64,000 bases of DNA from positions 48,337-112,336 of the forward strand of contig JBHAEG010000016.1 of assembly GCA_041855445.1 (NCBI GenBank). Reading direction: 5' to 3'. Below the pieces are notes generated by a model. That model was not told where the DNA came from, ran no database searches, and was given only the letters and a program-made list of their open reading frames with translations. Below are positions 33,777 through 42,878 of this stretch, one piece after another; position 1 is the stretch's first letter, and every line of letters starts with the position of its first letter. Both the position numbers and the translations under genes were made by a program. This stretch comes from Faucicola sp041855445 (GTDB lineage: Bacteria > Pseudomonadota > Gammaproteobacteria > Pseudomonadales > Moraxellaceae).

Positions 33777-35876
33777 ATGTTTAATATTATCACCAAAGAA
33801 TTCCAATATGGTAATCAACAAGTAACGCTAGAAACTGGACGCATTGCACGCCAAGCAAATTCTGTCGTTGTGCATATGGGCGGTGTCAGTGTATTAGTTG
33901 CAGTTGTGGTCAAAGATGAAGCCGTTGCAGGTCAAGATTTTTTCCCATTAACTGTTAATTATCAAGAAAAAATGTATGCTTCTGGTAAAATCCCTGGTGG
34001 CTATGGCAAACGTGAGGGACGAGCTAGCGAACTTGAAACTTTAACCTCTCGTTTAATTGACCGTCCAATCCGTCCATTATTTCCAGAAGGTTATTACAAC
34101 GAAATTCAAATTACTGCCACTGTTATTTCTTCAGATAAAAAACAAGAAGCGGATATTGCTGCCATGATTGGTGCGTCTGCTGCTTTGGCTATTTCACCAG
34201 CACCATTTAATGGCCCAATCGGTGCAAGCCGAGTTGGTTTTATTGATGGTGAATATGTCTTAAACCCAAATTTTGAAGAGCTGAAAAAAAGCGATTTAGA
34301 TTTAGTAGTAGCAGGTACACAGTCAGCGGTATTAATGGTTGAATCTGAAGCAAAAGAGTTATCAGAAGACCAAATGTTAGGTGCCGTATTATATGGTCAT
34401 CAACAGCAACAAGTAGTGATTGAGGCAATTAACGCATTTGCCCAAGAAGTTGGCGTACAAAAACAACAATTTGTTGCCCCTGAAATTGATGTTGCGTTAA
34501 AAGACCAATTGCAACAACAATTTACTAGCCAAATTTCTGAAGCTTATACCATTCGTGAAAAACAAAGTCGTTATGCTCGCTTAGATGAAATTAAACAACA
34601 AGCAATTGACGCTTTGGCAGGTGATGTTGATAGTGAAGATTATCCTGAAAAATCTGCTAAAATCGTGAATTTATTTGAAGATTTAAAATATCGCACAGTT
34701 CGTGATAATATCTTATCAGGTAAACCTCGTATTGATGGGCGAGATTTACAAACTGTGCGTGCGTTAGATATTCAAGTAGGTGTTTTACCTTATACACACG
34801 GTTCAGCGTTATTTACTCGTGGTGAAACGCAAGCCCTTGTGACAACGACTTTGGGTAATAGTCGTGATGTAAATTTAGTTGATAGTTTGGCTGGCACTCG
34901 ACAAGAACATTTTATGTTACACTACAATTTCCCAAGTTATTCTGTTGGAGAAACTGGACGTGATAGTGGACCAAAACGCCGTGAAATTGGGCATGGGCGT
35001 TTAGCTCGCCGTGGTGTACAAGCCATGTTACCTGACCCAGAACGTTTTCCATATGTTATTCGTGTCGTATCTGACATTACTGAGTCAAATGGTTCATCAT
35101 CAATGGCTTCAGTTTGCGGAGCGAGTCTTGCATTAATGGACGCTGGCGTGCCATTAAAAGCACCTGTTGCTGGGATTGCTATGGGCTTAGTAAAAGAAGG
35201 TGAGCGTTTTGCGGTATTGTCGGACATTTTGGGTGATGAAGACCATTTAGGCGACATGGATTTTAAAGTCGCAGGTTCTGCCAATGGTGTGACAGCGTTA
35301 CAAATGGATATCAAAATTGAAGGTATCACTGCTGATATTATGGAATTAGCATTACATCAAGCCCATGCTGGCCGTATTCATATCTTAAATGCGATGAATG
35401 AAGTTATTTCTAGCAGTCGTAAAGAAATCAATGCCCACGCTCCAAACTTTGCAGTAATTGACATTGACCCTGAAAAAATCCGTGATGTGATTGGTAAAGG
35501 TGGGGCAACTATTCGTCAATTGACCGAAGAAACAGGGGCTGTGATTGATATTGATGACAATGGAACAATCCGTATTTTTGGTGAAAATAAAGCTTCCACT
35601 CGTGCAGCAATTGCAAAAATTGAGGCGATTACCGCAGAGGTAGAAGTTGGTAAAGTTTATATGGGTAAAGTCGCTCGTTTAACTGATTTTGGAGCCTTTG
35701 TCACCGTATTACCAAACACTGACGGTTTGGTTCATGTATCACAAATCGCCGATTCTCGTGTAGAAAAAGTATCTGATGTATTAAAAGAAGGGCAAACTGT
35801 TAATGTTTTAGTACAAGATATTGATAATCGTGGACGTATTAAATTATCAATGAAAGGCATTGCTCAACCTGAATAA
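33777..35876 (+). CDS. pnp: Polyribonucleotide nucleotidyltransferase (PNPase)
   Basis: 699 residues: two RNase PH domains (second with FTRGETQALVTTTLG and DITESNGSSSMASVCG), an all-helical linker, a KH domain with IGKGGATIRQL and a C-terminal S1 domain (GKVARLTDFGAFVTVLPNTDGLVHVSQI). It degrades RNA 3' to 5' using phosphate. Length equals typical gammaproteobacterial PNPase. The AGGA ribosome binding site lies right after the leader hairpin. Confidence 0.97.
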   Translation: MFNIITKEFQYGNQQVTLETGRIARQANSVVVHMGGVSVLVAVVVKDEAVAGQDFFPLTVNYQEKMYASGKIPGGYGKREGRASELETLTSRLIDRPIRPLFPEGYYNEIQITATVISSDKKQEADIAAMIGASAALAISPAPFNGPIGASRVGFIDGEYVLNPNFEELKKSDLDLVVAGTQSAVLMVESEAKELSEDQMLGAVLYGHQQQQVVIEAINAFAQEVGVQKQQFVAPEIDVALKDQLQQQFTSQISEAYTIREKQSRYARLDEIKQQAIDALAGDVDSEDYPEKSAKIVNLFEDLKYRTVRDNILSGKPRIDGRDLQTVRALDIQVGVLPYTHGSALFTRGETQALVTTTLGNSRDVNLVDSLAGTRQEHFMLHYNFPSYSVGETGRDSGPKRREIGHGRLARRGVQAMLPDPERFPYVIRVVSDITESNGSSSMASVCGASLALMDAGVPLKAPVAGIAMGLVKEGERFAVLSDILGDEDHLGDMDFKVAGSANGVTALQMDIKIEGITADIMELALHQAHAGRIHILNAMNEVISSSRKEINAHAPNFAVIDIDPEKIRDVIGKGGATIRQLTEETGAVIDIDDNGTIRIFGENKASTRAAIAKIEAITAEVEVGKVYMGKVARLTDFGAFVTVLPNTDGLVHVSQIADSRVEKVSDVLKEGQTVNVLVQDIDNRGRIKLSMKGIAQPE

Positions 35877-35938
35877 TCATCTAAATTAACAACTGTTTGG
35901 CATAATTTTCGCTATGCCAAACAATATGTATTATTTTT

Positions 35939-35976
35939 AAAACCAGTCAATGAGTTCATTCACTGGTTTTATTTTC
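35939..35976. terminator. Bidirectional terminator between pnp and hemL
   Basis: AAAACCAGT and ACTGGTTTT with inner AATGA/CATT pairing, followed by T-rich sequence. A second inverted repeat, TGTTTGGCATA/TATGCCAAACA at 35894-35923, lies just upstream without a clear T run. Confidence 0.7.
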
Positions 35977-35995
35977 TACCTATAATCTTTAATGT

Positions 35996-37300
35996 TCATG
36001 ATAAAGCGATTTCTGCAAAGGCTTGTTCTGCCATTGCCAACGTTGTATCTAAATCCGCTTGACTGTGTTCACTGCTGACAAAACCCGCCTCAAATGCTGA
36101 TGGAGCAAGATATACACCACGAGCTAACATTGCATGGAAAAATTCGGCAAACTTTTGAGCATCACATTGACTCACTTCAGCAAAATTCTTTGGTAAATCA
36201 TTTTCTGTAAAATAGACACCAAACATACCACCCAAACGTGTTGTTTTAAATCCAATTCCTGCCTGTTTTGCTAATCTTTCTAAACCATCTGTTAAATAAG
36301 CCGTTTTTGCAGATAATTCATCATAAAACCCTGTTTTAGTTAATAAATCAAACATTGCCAGACCCGCTCGCATCGCCAGTGGATTACCTGATAACGTGCC
36401 TGCCTGATACACCCCACCTAATGGAGCAATACACGACATAATTTCTTTTTTGCCACCAAACGCCCCAACAGGTAAACCCGCCCCAATAATCTTACCAAAT
36501 GTAGTTAAATCTGGCGTAATACCAAAATGAGCTTGAGCCCCACCAAGTCCAACTCGAAAACCTGTCATCACTTCATCAAAAATCAATACTGCCCCATGTT
36601 CTGTGCATTGCTCACGCAAAGTTTGATGAAAATTTTGACTAGGAATAACCATATTCATATTACCTGCGATAGGCTCTACAATAACCCCCGCAATTTCATT
36701 ACCAAATTTAGCAAAACAATCTTTTATTGCTTGTTCATCATTGTAAGGCAAAGTAATTGTGTGTTTAGCAAAGTCAGCAGGCACACCTTTTGAAGTCGGT
36801 TCGCCAATATCTAACATACCAGAGCCAGCTTTGACTAATAAACTATCACTATGCCCATGATAACAACCCTCAAACTTTACGATTTTATCTCGTCCTGTGT
36901 AACCACGAGCCAAACGAATGGCACTCATTGTTGCTTCTGTACCTGAACTAGTCATTCGCATCATGTCGATACTTGGCACAATTTCACAAATTTTATCAGC
37001 AATCGTGGTTTCAAATGGGGTCGGTGCTCCAAAGCTTAAACCATCATCAGCCGCTTTTTTCACAGCGTCAATAATATGCGGATTGGCATGACCTAAAATC
37101 ATTGGTCCCCAAGAGCCAACATAATCAATATATTCATTGCCTTCAGTATCATACATTTTACTCCCACGAGCACGGCTGATAAATACAGGTGTCCCTCCCA
37201 CACCTGCAAAGGCACGCACTGGCGAATTTACCCCACCTGCAATATGAACTTTTGCTTGTTTAAATAATAGCTGATTAGTTTGTAATCCTTTTTGTTGCAT
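35996..37300 (-). CDS. hemL: Glutamate-1-semialdehyde 2,1-aminomutase HemL
   Basis: 434 residues of a class III PLP aminotransferase. The pyridoxal lysine is K270 in TTFGKIIGAGLPVGA, and SSGTEATMSAIRLARG and FDEVMTGFRV are conserved. HemL turns glutamate-1-semialdehyde into 5-aminolevulinate, the step after HemA (57742-59022), so the window encodes the C5 route to haem. Monocistronic; the next gene upstream is separated by a terminator. Confidence 0.96.
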   Translation of the reverse strand: MQQKGLQTNQLLFKQAKVHIAGGVNSPVRAFAGVGGTPVFISRARGSKMYDTEGNEYIDYVGSWGPMILGHANPHIIDAVKKAADDGLSFGAPTPFETTIADKICEIVPSIDMMRMTSSGTEATMSAIRLARGYTGRDKIVKFEGCYHGHSDSLLVKAGSGMLDIGEPTSKGVPADFAKHTITLPYNDEQAIKDCFAKFGNEIAGVIVEPIAGNMNMVIPSQNFHQTLREQCTEHGAVLIFDEVMTGFRVGLGGAQAHFGITPDLTTFGKIIGAGLPVGAFGGKKEIMSCIAPLGGVYQAGTLSGNPLAMRAGLAMFDLLTKTGFYDELSAKTAYLTDGLERLAKQAGIGFKTTRLGGMFGVYFTENDLPKNFAEVSQCDAQKFAEFFHAMLARGVYLAPSAFEAGFVSSEHSQADLDTTLAMAEQAFAEIALS

Positions 37301-37368
37301 GATAAATGCCTCATAACTGATGTGAAAATTTTTTCATTATAACGATTTTGTCAAATTTTACAAAACCA

Positions 37369-37398
37369 TAAAAAAAGACGGATTTGGACAACCCGTCT
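37369..37398 (-). terminator. Terminator of ppk2
   Basis: On the minus strand AGACGG and CCGTCT form a stem followed by a run of seven T, just after the ppk2 stop. Confidence 0.75.
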
Positions 37399-37420
37399 AT
37401 TTATCTATAAATAAATAAAA

Positions 37421-38557
37421 TTAATTTTTAGGTGCTTTAAAGATTGGCTCACTAGGTACTGCAAGGTCAGCATTTTCACCAAGTTCATACAAAGCCCCAG
37501 CACGTCCCACAATTAATGGGTCTACTGAACCAACGACCTTATGGTCTTTTTGCTCATATGGTAATTTATTTAATACATAACGCATGGCATTTAAACGAGC
37601 CCGCTTTTTACAATCAGATTTAATCACAATCCAAGGTGACTCAGCACTGTCGGTATTAAAGAACATGGCTTCTTTTGCTAAAGTGTAATCGTCCCATTTA
37701 TCTAATGATGCTTTATCAATTGGTGATAGTTTCCATTGTTTTAATGGGTGAGCTTCACGCTGAGCGAAACGGCGACGTTGTTCCTCACGGCTTACCGAAA
37801 ACCAAAGCTTGACTAAATGAATGCCTGATGTGATTAAATGTTTTTCAAATTCAGGTACTTGACGCATAAAATCAGCATATTGCTCTTCGGTACAAAAACC
37901 CATCACACGCTCAACGCCAGCTCGATTATACCAAGAACGGTCAAATAATACGATTTCGCCTTTGGTTGGTAAGTGTTGGATATAACGTTGAAAATACCAT
38001 TGTCCAGCTTCTTGTTCTGTTGGTTTTTCCAAAGCAATAACTTTTGCACCACGAGGGTTTAAATGTTCCATAAAGCGTTTAATTGTACCACCTTTACCCG
38101 CAGCATCACGACCTTCAAACAGGATAACAACTTTTTGTCCAGTTTCTTTAACCCATTTTTGTAGTTTTAACAACTCAACTTGTAATTCATATTTTTGAGC
38201 TTCATAATTTTTACGAGATAGGCGATTTTTATATGGATACGCTCCTTCTCGCCAATTTTCTGCTAATTCGTCATCTTTTTTAATTGCGATTTTTGCACCA
38301 ATTGCATGACGAGCAAAAATATTTTTTAATTCGTTCAATTCATCAGGTGATGCGTCATGAATTAAAGCTTGTAAATGTTTAGTCACATTTTCAAGATTAC
38401 CCGCTTTTAAATCTTCGACAATCACACTGTCTATTGCTTGTTTAGTTGTGGTTGCTTTATTTGCTGCACCAGACTCTTGAGCTTCTTCAATCATATGTTC
38501 TGGTTGCACATCATAAGGCTGGTCGATACTTTCGGTTTTTGTGGCTTTTTTTACCAT
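37421..38557 (-). CDS. ppk2: Polyphosphate kinase 2 (PPK2 family)
   Basis: 378 residues. The C-terminal ~250 residues are a PPK2 kinase fold with Walker A FEGRDAAGKGGTIKR, NPRGAKVIALEKPTEQE, lid residues DRSWYNRAGVERVMGFC and FSVSREEQRRRFAQR. This is the class I single-domain type that phosphorylates nucleoside diphosphates with polyphosphate (or the reverse). The first ~110 residues are an acidic, Ala/Lys-rich region of unclear role. Single-gene unit. Confidence 0.9.
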   Translation of the reverse strand: MVKKATKTESIDQPYDVQPEHMIEEAQESGAANKATTTKQAIDSVIVEDLKAGNLENVTKHLQALIHDASPDELNELKNIFARHAIGAKIAIKKDDELAENWREGAYPYKNRLSRKNYEAQKYELQVELLKLQKWVKETGQKVVILFEGRDAAGKGGTIKRFMEHLNPRGAKVIALEKPTEQEAGQWYFQRYIQHLPTKGEIVLFDRSWYNRAGVERVMGFCTEEQYADFMRQVPEFEKHLITSGIHLVKLWFSVSREEQRRRFAQREAHPLKQWKLSPIDKASLDKWDDYTLAKEAMFFNTDSAESPWIVIKSDCKKRARLNAMRYVLNKLPYEQKDHKVVGSVDPLIVGRAGALYELGENADLAVPSEPIFKAPKN

Positions 38558-38688
38558 GTTATGCTCCTATCATAAAAAAAAATATAGAATATATAGCTTA
38601 AGAATATAGACTATTTGTTACAAAATTACAATAGTTTATCGTGACTTTACAGACGAAAAGCGAATAGTTTGGGTTAAAATTCATACTC

Positions 38689-39000
38689 TTAAAAATTTTC
38701 CAATTTAATCACATCATAGGCTGGTGTTTCGTATGGGTGAGCCTGTTTTAATGCCTGTATCACTGCCTGAATTTTTTCTTTAGAAACAACCATTTCCACT
38801 CGCCATTCGGCAACAGTTTCTAATTGATTGGTTGAACCAATAAACGCCTGATTACCCGCCAATGGCATAAACTGTCCTTGTCCTAAAACTTGCCAACAAC
38901 AATGCGAGTAATTACCAATATGACCAGCCCCTGCTTGAAATAATGCTTGTTTTACGACTTCTAAATAATCAGTTGGGATATATACGCTAAGTTTATACAT
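38689..39000 (-). CDS. Small NIF3/YqfO-like protein
   Basis: 103 residues from the ATG at 38998-39000, which has AGGAAAAACT before it; a GTG at 39015 is rejected. The pattern YKLSVYIPTDYLEVVKQALFQAGAGHIGNYSHCCW ... ALKQAHPYETPAYDVI is that of the standalone PII-like insert domain of NIF3/YqfO proteins. These occur as a one-domain protein in gammaproteobacteria. Function is unknown. It is probably cotranscribed with the ycgN-like gene 20 bp upstream. Confidence 0.78.
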   Translation of the reverse strand: MYKLSVYIPTDYLEVVKQALFQAGAGHIGNYSHCCWQVLGQGQFMPLAGNQAFIGSTNQLETVAEWRVEMVVSKEKIQAVIQALKQAHPYETPAYDVIKLENF

Positions 39001-39020
39001 AGTTTTTCCTATCACTTAAT

Positions 39021-39494
39021 TTACTGTTTAATCCAATGAATTAATCGTTCTTCGATTTCATCTTCAGAAAAGCTTGTTTCCGAAACACATCGGCGAGCAA
39101 TGCTAATGCCTTTTTTCTGCATAATTTGCTGACTTAACGCTTTATCTTGAGTAATAAGATGATGCCAATTGGGTAAAGATTTTCCCAAATATAGACGTTT
39201 ATAGGCACAAGTTTTGGGCAGCCAGTGCATTTTTTTTAGACTGTCAAGGGTAAGCGTAATGCAATCTGGTACATATTGCTGACGTTGTGGATAGTGACGA
39301 CAGCTTGCCGTTTGGCAGTCAAGTAATTGACAAGCAACATCTGTATAAACCACTTGCTGTGTGTCATCATCTTCAAATTTGATTAAACAACATACGCCAC
39401 AGCCATCGCAAAGGGCTTCCCATTCATCAGGGGTAAGTTCATTGAGTGAATAGGTTTGCCAAAATTTGGGGCGAAGTGATACGGCTGTCGTCAT
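39021..39494 (-). CDS. ycgN: YcgN-family cysteine-cluster protein (UPF0260)
   Basis: 157 residues. The N-terminal WEALCDGCGVCCLIKFEDDDT carries a dense cysteine cluster. It is followed by CQLLDCQTASCRHYPQRQQYVPDC and LPKTCAYKRLYLG, all conserved in the YcgN/UPF0260 family. A metal or iron-sulphur ligand role is suggested by the cysteines but not established. It forms a likely two-gene unit with the small NIF3-like gene. Confidence 0.83.
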   Translation of the reverse strand: MTTAVSLRPKFWQTYSLNELTPDEWEALCDGCGVCCLIKFEDDDTQQVVYTDVACQLLDCQTASCRHYPQRQQYVPDCITLTLDSLKKMHWLPKTCAYKRLYLGKSLPNWHHLITQDKALSQQIMQKKGISIARRCVSETSFSEDEIEERLIHWIKQ

Positions 39495-39633
39495 GAAAGT
39501 AACAAATTAAAAAAACTTTATATGATTGTAGCAGTTTTTGCAGGGATTTTGTTATATGGTGTGTATCACATTTACACAAAAGCAATTTTTAATGAAAAAA
39601 CAAACAATTAATTTTAATAAATAATCGTAAAAT

Positions 39634-39667
39634 AATAGTAAGCTGATATAATCTTCAGCTTACTATT
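39634..39667. terminator. Terminator downstream of gltX
   Basis: AATAGTAAGCTGA and TCAGCTTACTATT form a perfect 13-bp stem with an 8-base loop, 30 bp after the gltX stop. The T tract is short. Confidence 0.7.
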
Positions 39668-39696
39668 TATCACTAAATCAATGCTTTATTTACAAC

Positions 39697-41205
39697 TTAT
39701 TCATTATCTGTGCTAGATACAATTTGTTGATGCTTTTTTTCTAATGCTTTTAATTTTTTCTTACCCAATCCGCCCAATACTTGAATGGCATGACGTAACC
39801 GTTGCAATGTCATATCCGCTCCAATCAAATACATCGAATTCATCACAGGCGTTGAAGATTTACTACCTGCAATGGCAATAAAAAACGGCGAAATGAAGTC
39901 ACGGAATTTTAAACCTAATTCATTAGCTAATGTTGTTAAAACCGTATGAATATTGCTTTCTGTCCACTCTGATAAACTTTCTAACTGCCATTGAGCAAGC
40001 TGTAAGATTTCAAGAGTTTGTTCCGTAGATAATATTTTATGGTCAAAATCCGCCTCTTGAATGTTTGGTAAATTTTGAAAATAAAACGCTGACCAATTTA
40101 CGGCATCAGATAATAAATTAATGCGTGGCTGAATAGCCTGAGCAATGGCGGTTAATTTGTCACTATTGTTTGCCCAGTCAAGAATTTTTTGTTTTAACTG
40201 TTCAGGAGTCAAAGCCCGTAACCATTCAGCATTTAGCCAAGTTAATTTTTCTACATCAAAAATCGGTCCACCCAGCGACACTCGCTGAATATCAAAACTG
40301 GCAATCATCTCATCAAGGCTAAATTTTTCTGCTTCATTTGGTAATGAGTAGCCCATACGTCCTAAATAGTTTAACAACGCTTCAGGTAACACACCAGCAT
40401 CACGGTAATAAGTAATTGATGTTGGGTTTTTACGTTTAGAAAGCTTTGATTTATCTGGATTTCTTAATAATGGCATATGACATAAAGTCGGCATTTCCCA
40501 ACCAAAATATTTATACAATAACTGATGTTTTGGAGCAGAGCTAATCCATTCTTCCCCACGAATAACATGCGTAATTTGCATTAAATGGTCATCAACGACA
40601 TTCGCTAAATGATAAGTTGGTAAACCATCAGTTTTTAATAAAACTTGCATATCTACTTGTGACCAAGGAATTTCTAACCGACCACGCAACATATCATCAA
40701 ATTCGCAAATACCTTCGCTAGGTACTTTCATGCGAATAACAAATGGTTTACCTTCAGCAACTAATTTATCTGATGCTTCTTTAGATAAGTTAGCATAACG
40801 TCCATCATATTTAGGCATTTCCCCACGAGCAATTTGTTCTGCACGCATTTGTTCCAATTCTTCAGGCGTACAAAAACAACGAAACGCATGACCCTTATTC
40901 AGTAATTCTTCAGCATATTGTTGATAAATCGCTTTACGTTCACTTTGACGATAGGGGGCATGCTGACCGCCAACATCTGGACCTTCTGACCATTCCAAAC
41001 CTATCCAACGTAACGCATCTAAAATCATTTGTTCTGATTGAGCTGTTGAGCGAGTTTGGTCTGTATCTTCAATGCGTAAAATAAATTCACCGCCATTTGC
41101 TTTGGCAAACGCCATATTAAACAAAGCAATATATGCGGTGCCAACATGTGGAAAACCTGTTGGTGATGGGGCAATACGGGTACGAACGAGTTTTTGTTGT
41201 GTCAT
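39697..41205 (-). CDS. gltX: Glutamate-tRNA ligase GltX
   Basis: 502 residues. The class I signature HIGH appears as PSPTGFPHVG near residues 14-23 and KMSKS as KLSKRKN near residue 255. Also conserved are LRIEDTDQTRS and ILRGEEWISSAPKH-like VIRGEEWISSAPKH. It charges tRNA-Glu, whose product is also the substrate of HemA in this organism's C5 haem route. Monocistronic, facing away from the rsmH cluster. Confidence 0.96.
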   Translation of the reverse strand: MTQQKLVRTRIAPSPTGFPHVGTAYIALFNMAFAKANGGEFILRIEDTDQTRSTAQSEQMILDALRWIGLEWSEGPDVGGQHAPYRQSERKAIYQQYAEELLNKGHAFRCFCTPEELEQMRAEQIARGEMPKYDGRYANLSKEASDKLVAEGKPFVIRMKVPSEGICEFDDMLRGRLEIPWSQVDMQVLLKTDGLPTYHLANVVDDHLMQITHVIRGEEWISSAPKHQLLYKYFGWEMPTLCHMPLLRNPDKSKLSKRKNPTSITYYRDAGVLPEALLNYLGRMGYSLPNEAEKFSLDEMIASFDIQRVSLGGPIFDVEKLTWLNAEWLRALTPEQLKQKILDWANNSDKLTAIAQAIQPRINLLSDAVNWSAFYFQNLPNIQEADFDHKILSTEQTLEILQLAQWQLESLSEWTESNIHTVLTTLANELGLKFRDFISPFFIAIAGSKSSTPVMNSMYLIGADMTLQRLRHAIQVLGGLGKKKLKALEKKHQQIVSSTDNE

Positions 41206-41340
41206 GTACTATCACTTTTTTTACCAATAATGAATGACGATATAGTGTAATAACAAAGTTTTAACAAAACAAGCAAAGATTAAGAAATATCATTGCAAAA
41301 ACTTTCTACATAATAATAACCAAAAATTAGCATATTTTAC

Positions 41341-41368
41341 TTGACGATAGACAACAGTCGGCGATAAT
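41341..41368 (+). promoter_or_regulatory. Likely promoter of the rsmH-mraY cluster
   Basis: TTGACG (41341-41346), a 16-base spacer and GATAAT (41363-41368), about 60 bp before rsmH. No mraZ gene or recognisable MraZ boxes lie between it and gltX. Confidence 0.55.
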
Positions 41369-41432
41369 AGTAAATTACTAATTTTTCGGCAGAATATTTC
41401 TTTTAAAACAATTAACTTAAGTGGTGACATTT

Positions 41433-42392
41433 ATGGGTCAAACCCAATCATTAACTGATTTTACTCACGAAACGGTATTATTAACACAGACCGTTGATTG
41501 TGTATTGGGTCACGACCAGTCAGCAACAGGGATATTTGTCGATGCCACTTTTGGTAGAGGTGGTCATAGTCGATTACTTTTAAACAAAATCAGTAAAGAT
41601 AGTCGATTAATTGTCTTTGACAAAGACCCAGAGGCCATCACTGTTGCTAAACAAATGGCACAACATGACCAACGTATTACGGTTGTCCATGATAGTTTTG
41701 CCAACCTATCCCACAATTTACATCAGCTAGGTATCAATGTTGTGCATGGCATTATGGCGGATTTAGGCGTTTCATCACCACAGCTTGATGATGGTCGGCG
41801 TGGTTTTAGCTTTATGAAAGATGGCGTGGTAGATATGCGTATGGATACCACTCAAGGACAATCTGTTGCCGAATGGCTTACTGTAGTTGATGAAGATACC
41901 TTAGCCAATGTATTATTTGAATATGGCGAAGAACGTTATAGTCGGCGAATTGCTAAAGCCATCAAACAAATGGATAATTATCATTCAACGTTAGCCTTAG
42001 CAGAAACAATTAAACAAGCTCACCCAAATTGGAAAAAAGGGAAACACCCAGCGACTCAAAGTTTTCAAGCAATGCGAATTTTTATCAACAATGAACTTGG
42101 CGATATTGATAAATTTTTACAACAAAGTTTACAAGTATTAGCACCACATGGGCGATTAGCAATTATTAGTTTTCATTCGCTTGAAGACAGACGAATTAAA
42201 CAGTTTCTGCAAAAGCATAGTAAAGGGCATTATCCAGAAGATGAGCATTTACCGATACCACCTGCCCGCCCAAAATATTTGACCAAGCCTGAGCGTATCG
42301 CCCCCAGTGCTGATGAAATCTCTGCTAATCCTCGAGCCAGAAGTGCTTGGTTACGTTGTAGTAGCCGTACAGAATTACCTTTTGCATCTTAA
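41433..42392 (+). CDS. rsmH: 16S rRNA m4C1402 methyltransferase RsmH (MraW)
   Basis: 319 residues from the ATG at 41433, which follows GGTGA; GTG codons at 41421 are less likely. HETVLL, VDATFGRGGHS (SAM site), DLGVSSPQLDDGRRGFSF and ISFHSLEDRRIKQF are the family landmarks. It N4-methylates C1402 in the 30S decoding centre. As usual it heads the division and cell wall cluster. Confidence 0.95.
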   Translation: MGQTQSLTDFTHETVLLTQTVDCVLGHDQSATGIFVDATFGRGGHSRLLLNKISKDSRLIVFDKDPEAITVAKQMAQHDQRITVVHDSFANLSHNLHQLGINVVHGIMADLGVSSPQLDDGRRGFSFMKDGVVDMRMDTTQGQSVAEWLTVVDEDTLANVLFEYGEERYSRRIAKAIKQMDNYHSTLALAETIKQAHPNWKKGKHPATQSFQAMRIFINNELGDIDKFLQQSLQVLAPHGRLAIISFHSLEDRRIKQFLQKHSKGHYPEDEHLPIPPARPKYLTKPERIAPSADEISANPRARSAWLRCSSRTELPFAS

Positions 42393-42422
42393 TTTAACCC
42401 TAATTTTTTGAAATATTGATTT

Positions 42423-42878
42423 ATGCCAAACGCTAACTCATCTATCGTGAAAAAACGTAAACCATCTCAATCATCACGGGCAAAACAGCCAACACTGACA
42501 AGTTCAGATATATTAGAACAGCTAGTTAAAGAACATGGTGGGGTGAGTTTGTATGGTATTATTATGATAATGTTAGGATTAATTGTTCTATGGAGTGGTA
42601 CACGTTTAGTCACTCAAGTTCATACTACCCGAGAACATTATCAAGAGTTACAGCAACTAAAAAGTGAATTTAGAAATTTACAAATTGAACATCAACGGCT
42701 ATTAGCCGAACAACAAACTTTTAGTACTACGCCAAAAACAGCTTATCGAGCAGTAGTAGAATTGAATATGTATTACCCACAATTATCAGAACGAATTATT
42801 CTACAACCTCAATCTTCTAACAAAGAAACAACGACTGACAATTCACAACAAGCAACAGCAAATGAGGCGGTGCAATGA
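42423..42878 (+). CDS. ftsL: Cell division protein FtsL
   Basis: A 151-residue bitopic protein: basic cytoplasmic N-terminus (~45 residues), one membrane segment (SLYGIIMIMLGLIVLWSGTRLV) and a periplasmic coiled coil (HYQELQQLKSEFRNLQIEHQRLL). Position between rsmH and ftsI decides the identity, since FtsL is poorly conserved. It joins FtsB and FtsQ in activating septal synthesis. Its stop overlaps the ftsI start (ATGA). Confidence 0.85.
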   Translation: MPNANSSIVKKRKPSQSSRAKQPTLTSSDILEQLVKEHGGVSLYGIIMIMLGLIVLWSGTRLVTQVHTTREHYQELQQLKSEFRNLQIEHQRLLAEQQTFSTTPKTAYRAVVELNMYYPQLSERIILQPQSSNKETTTDNSQQATANEAVQ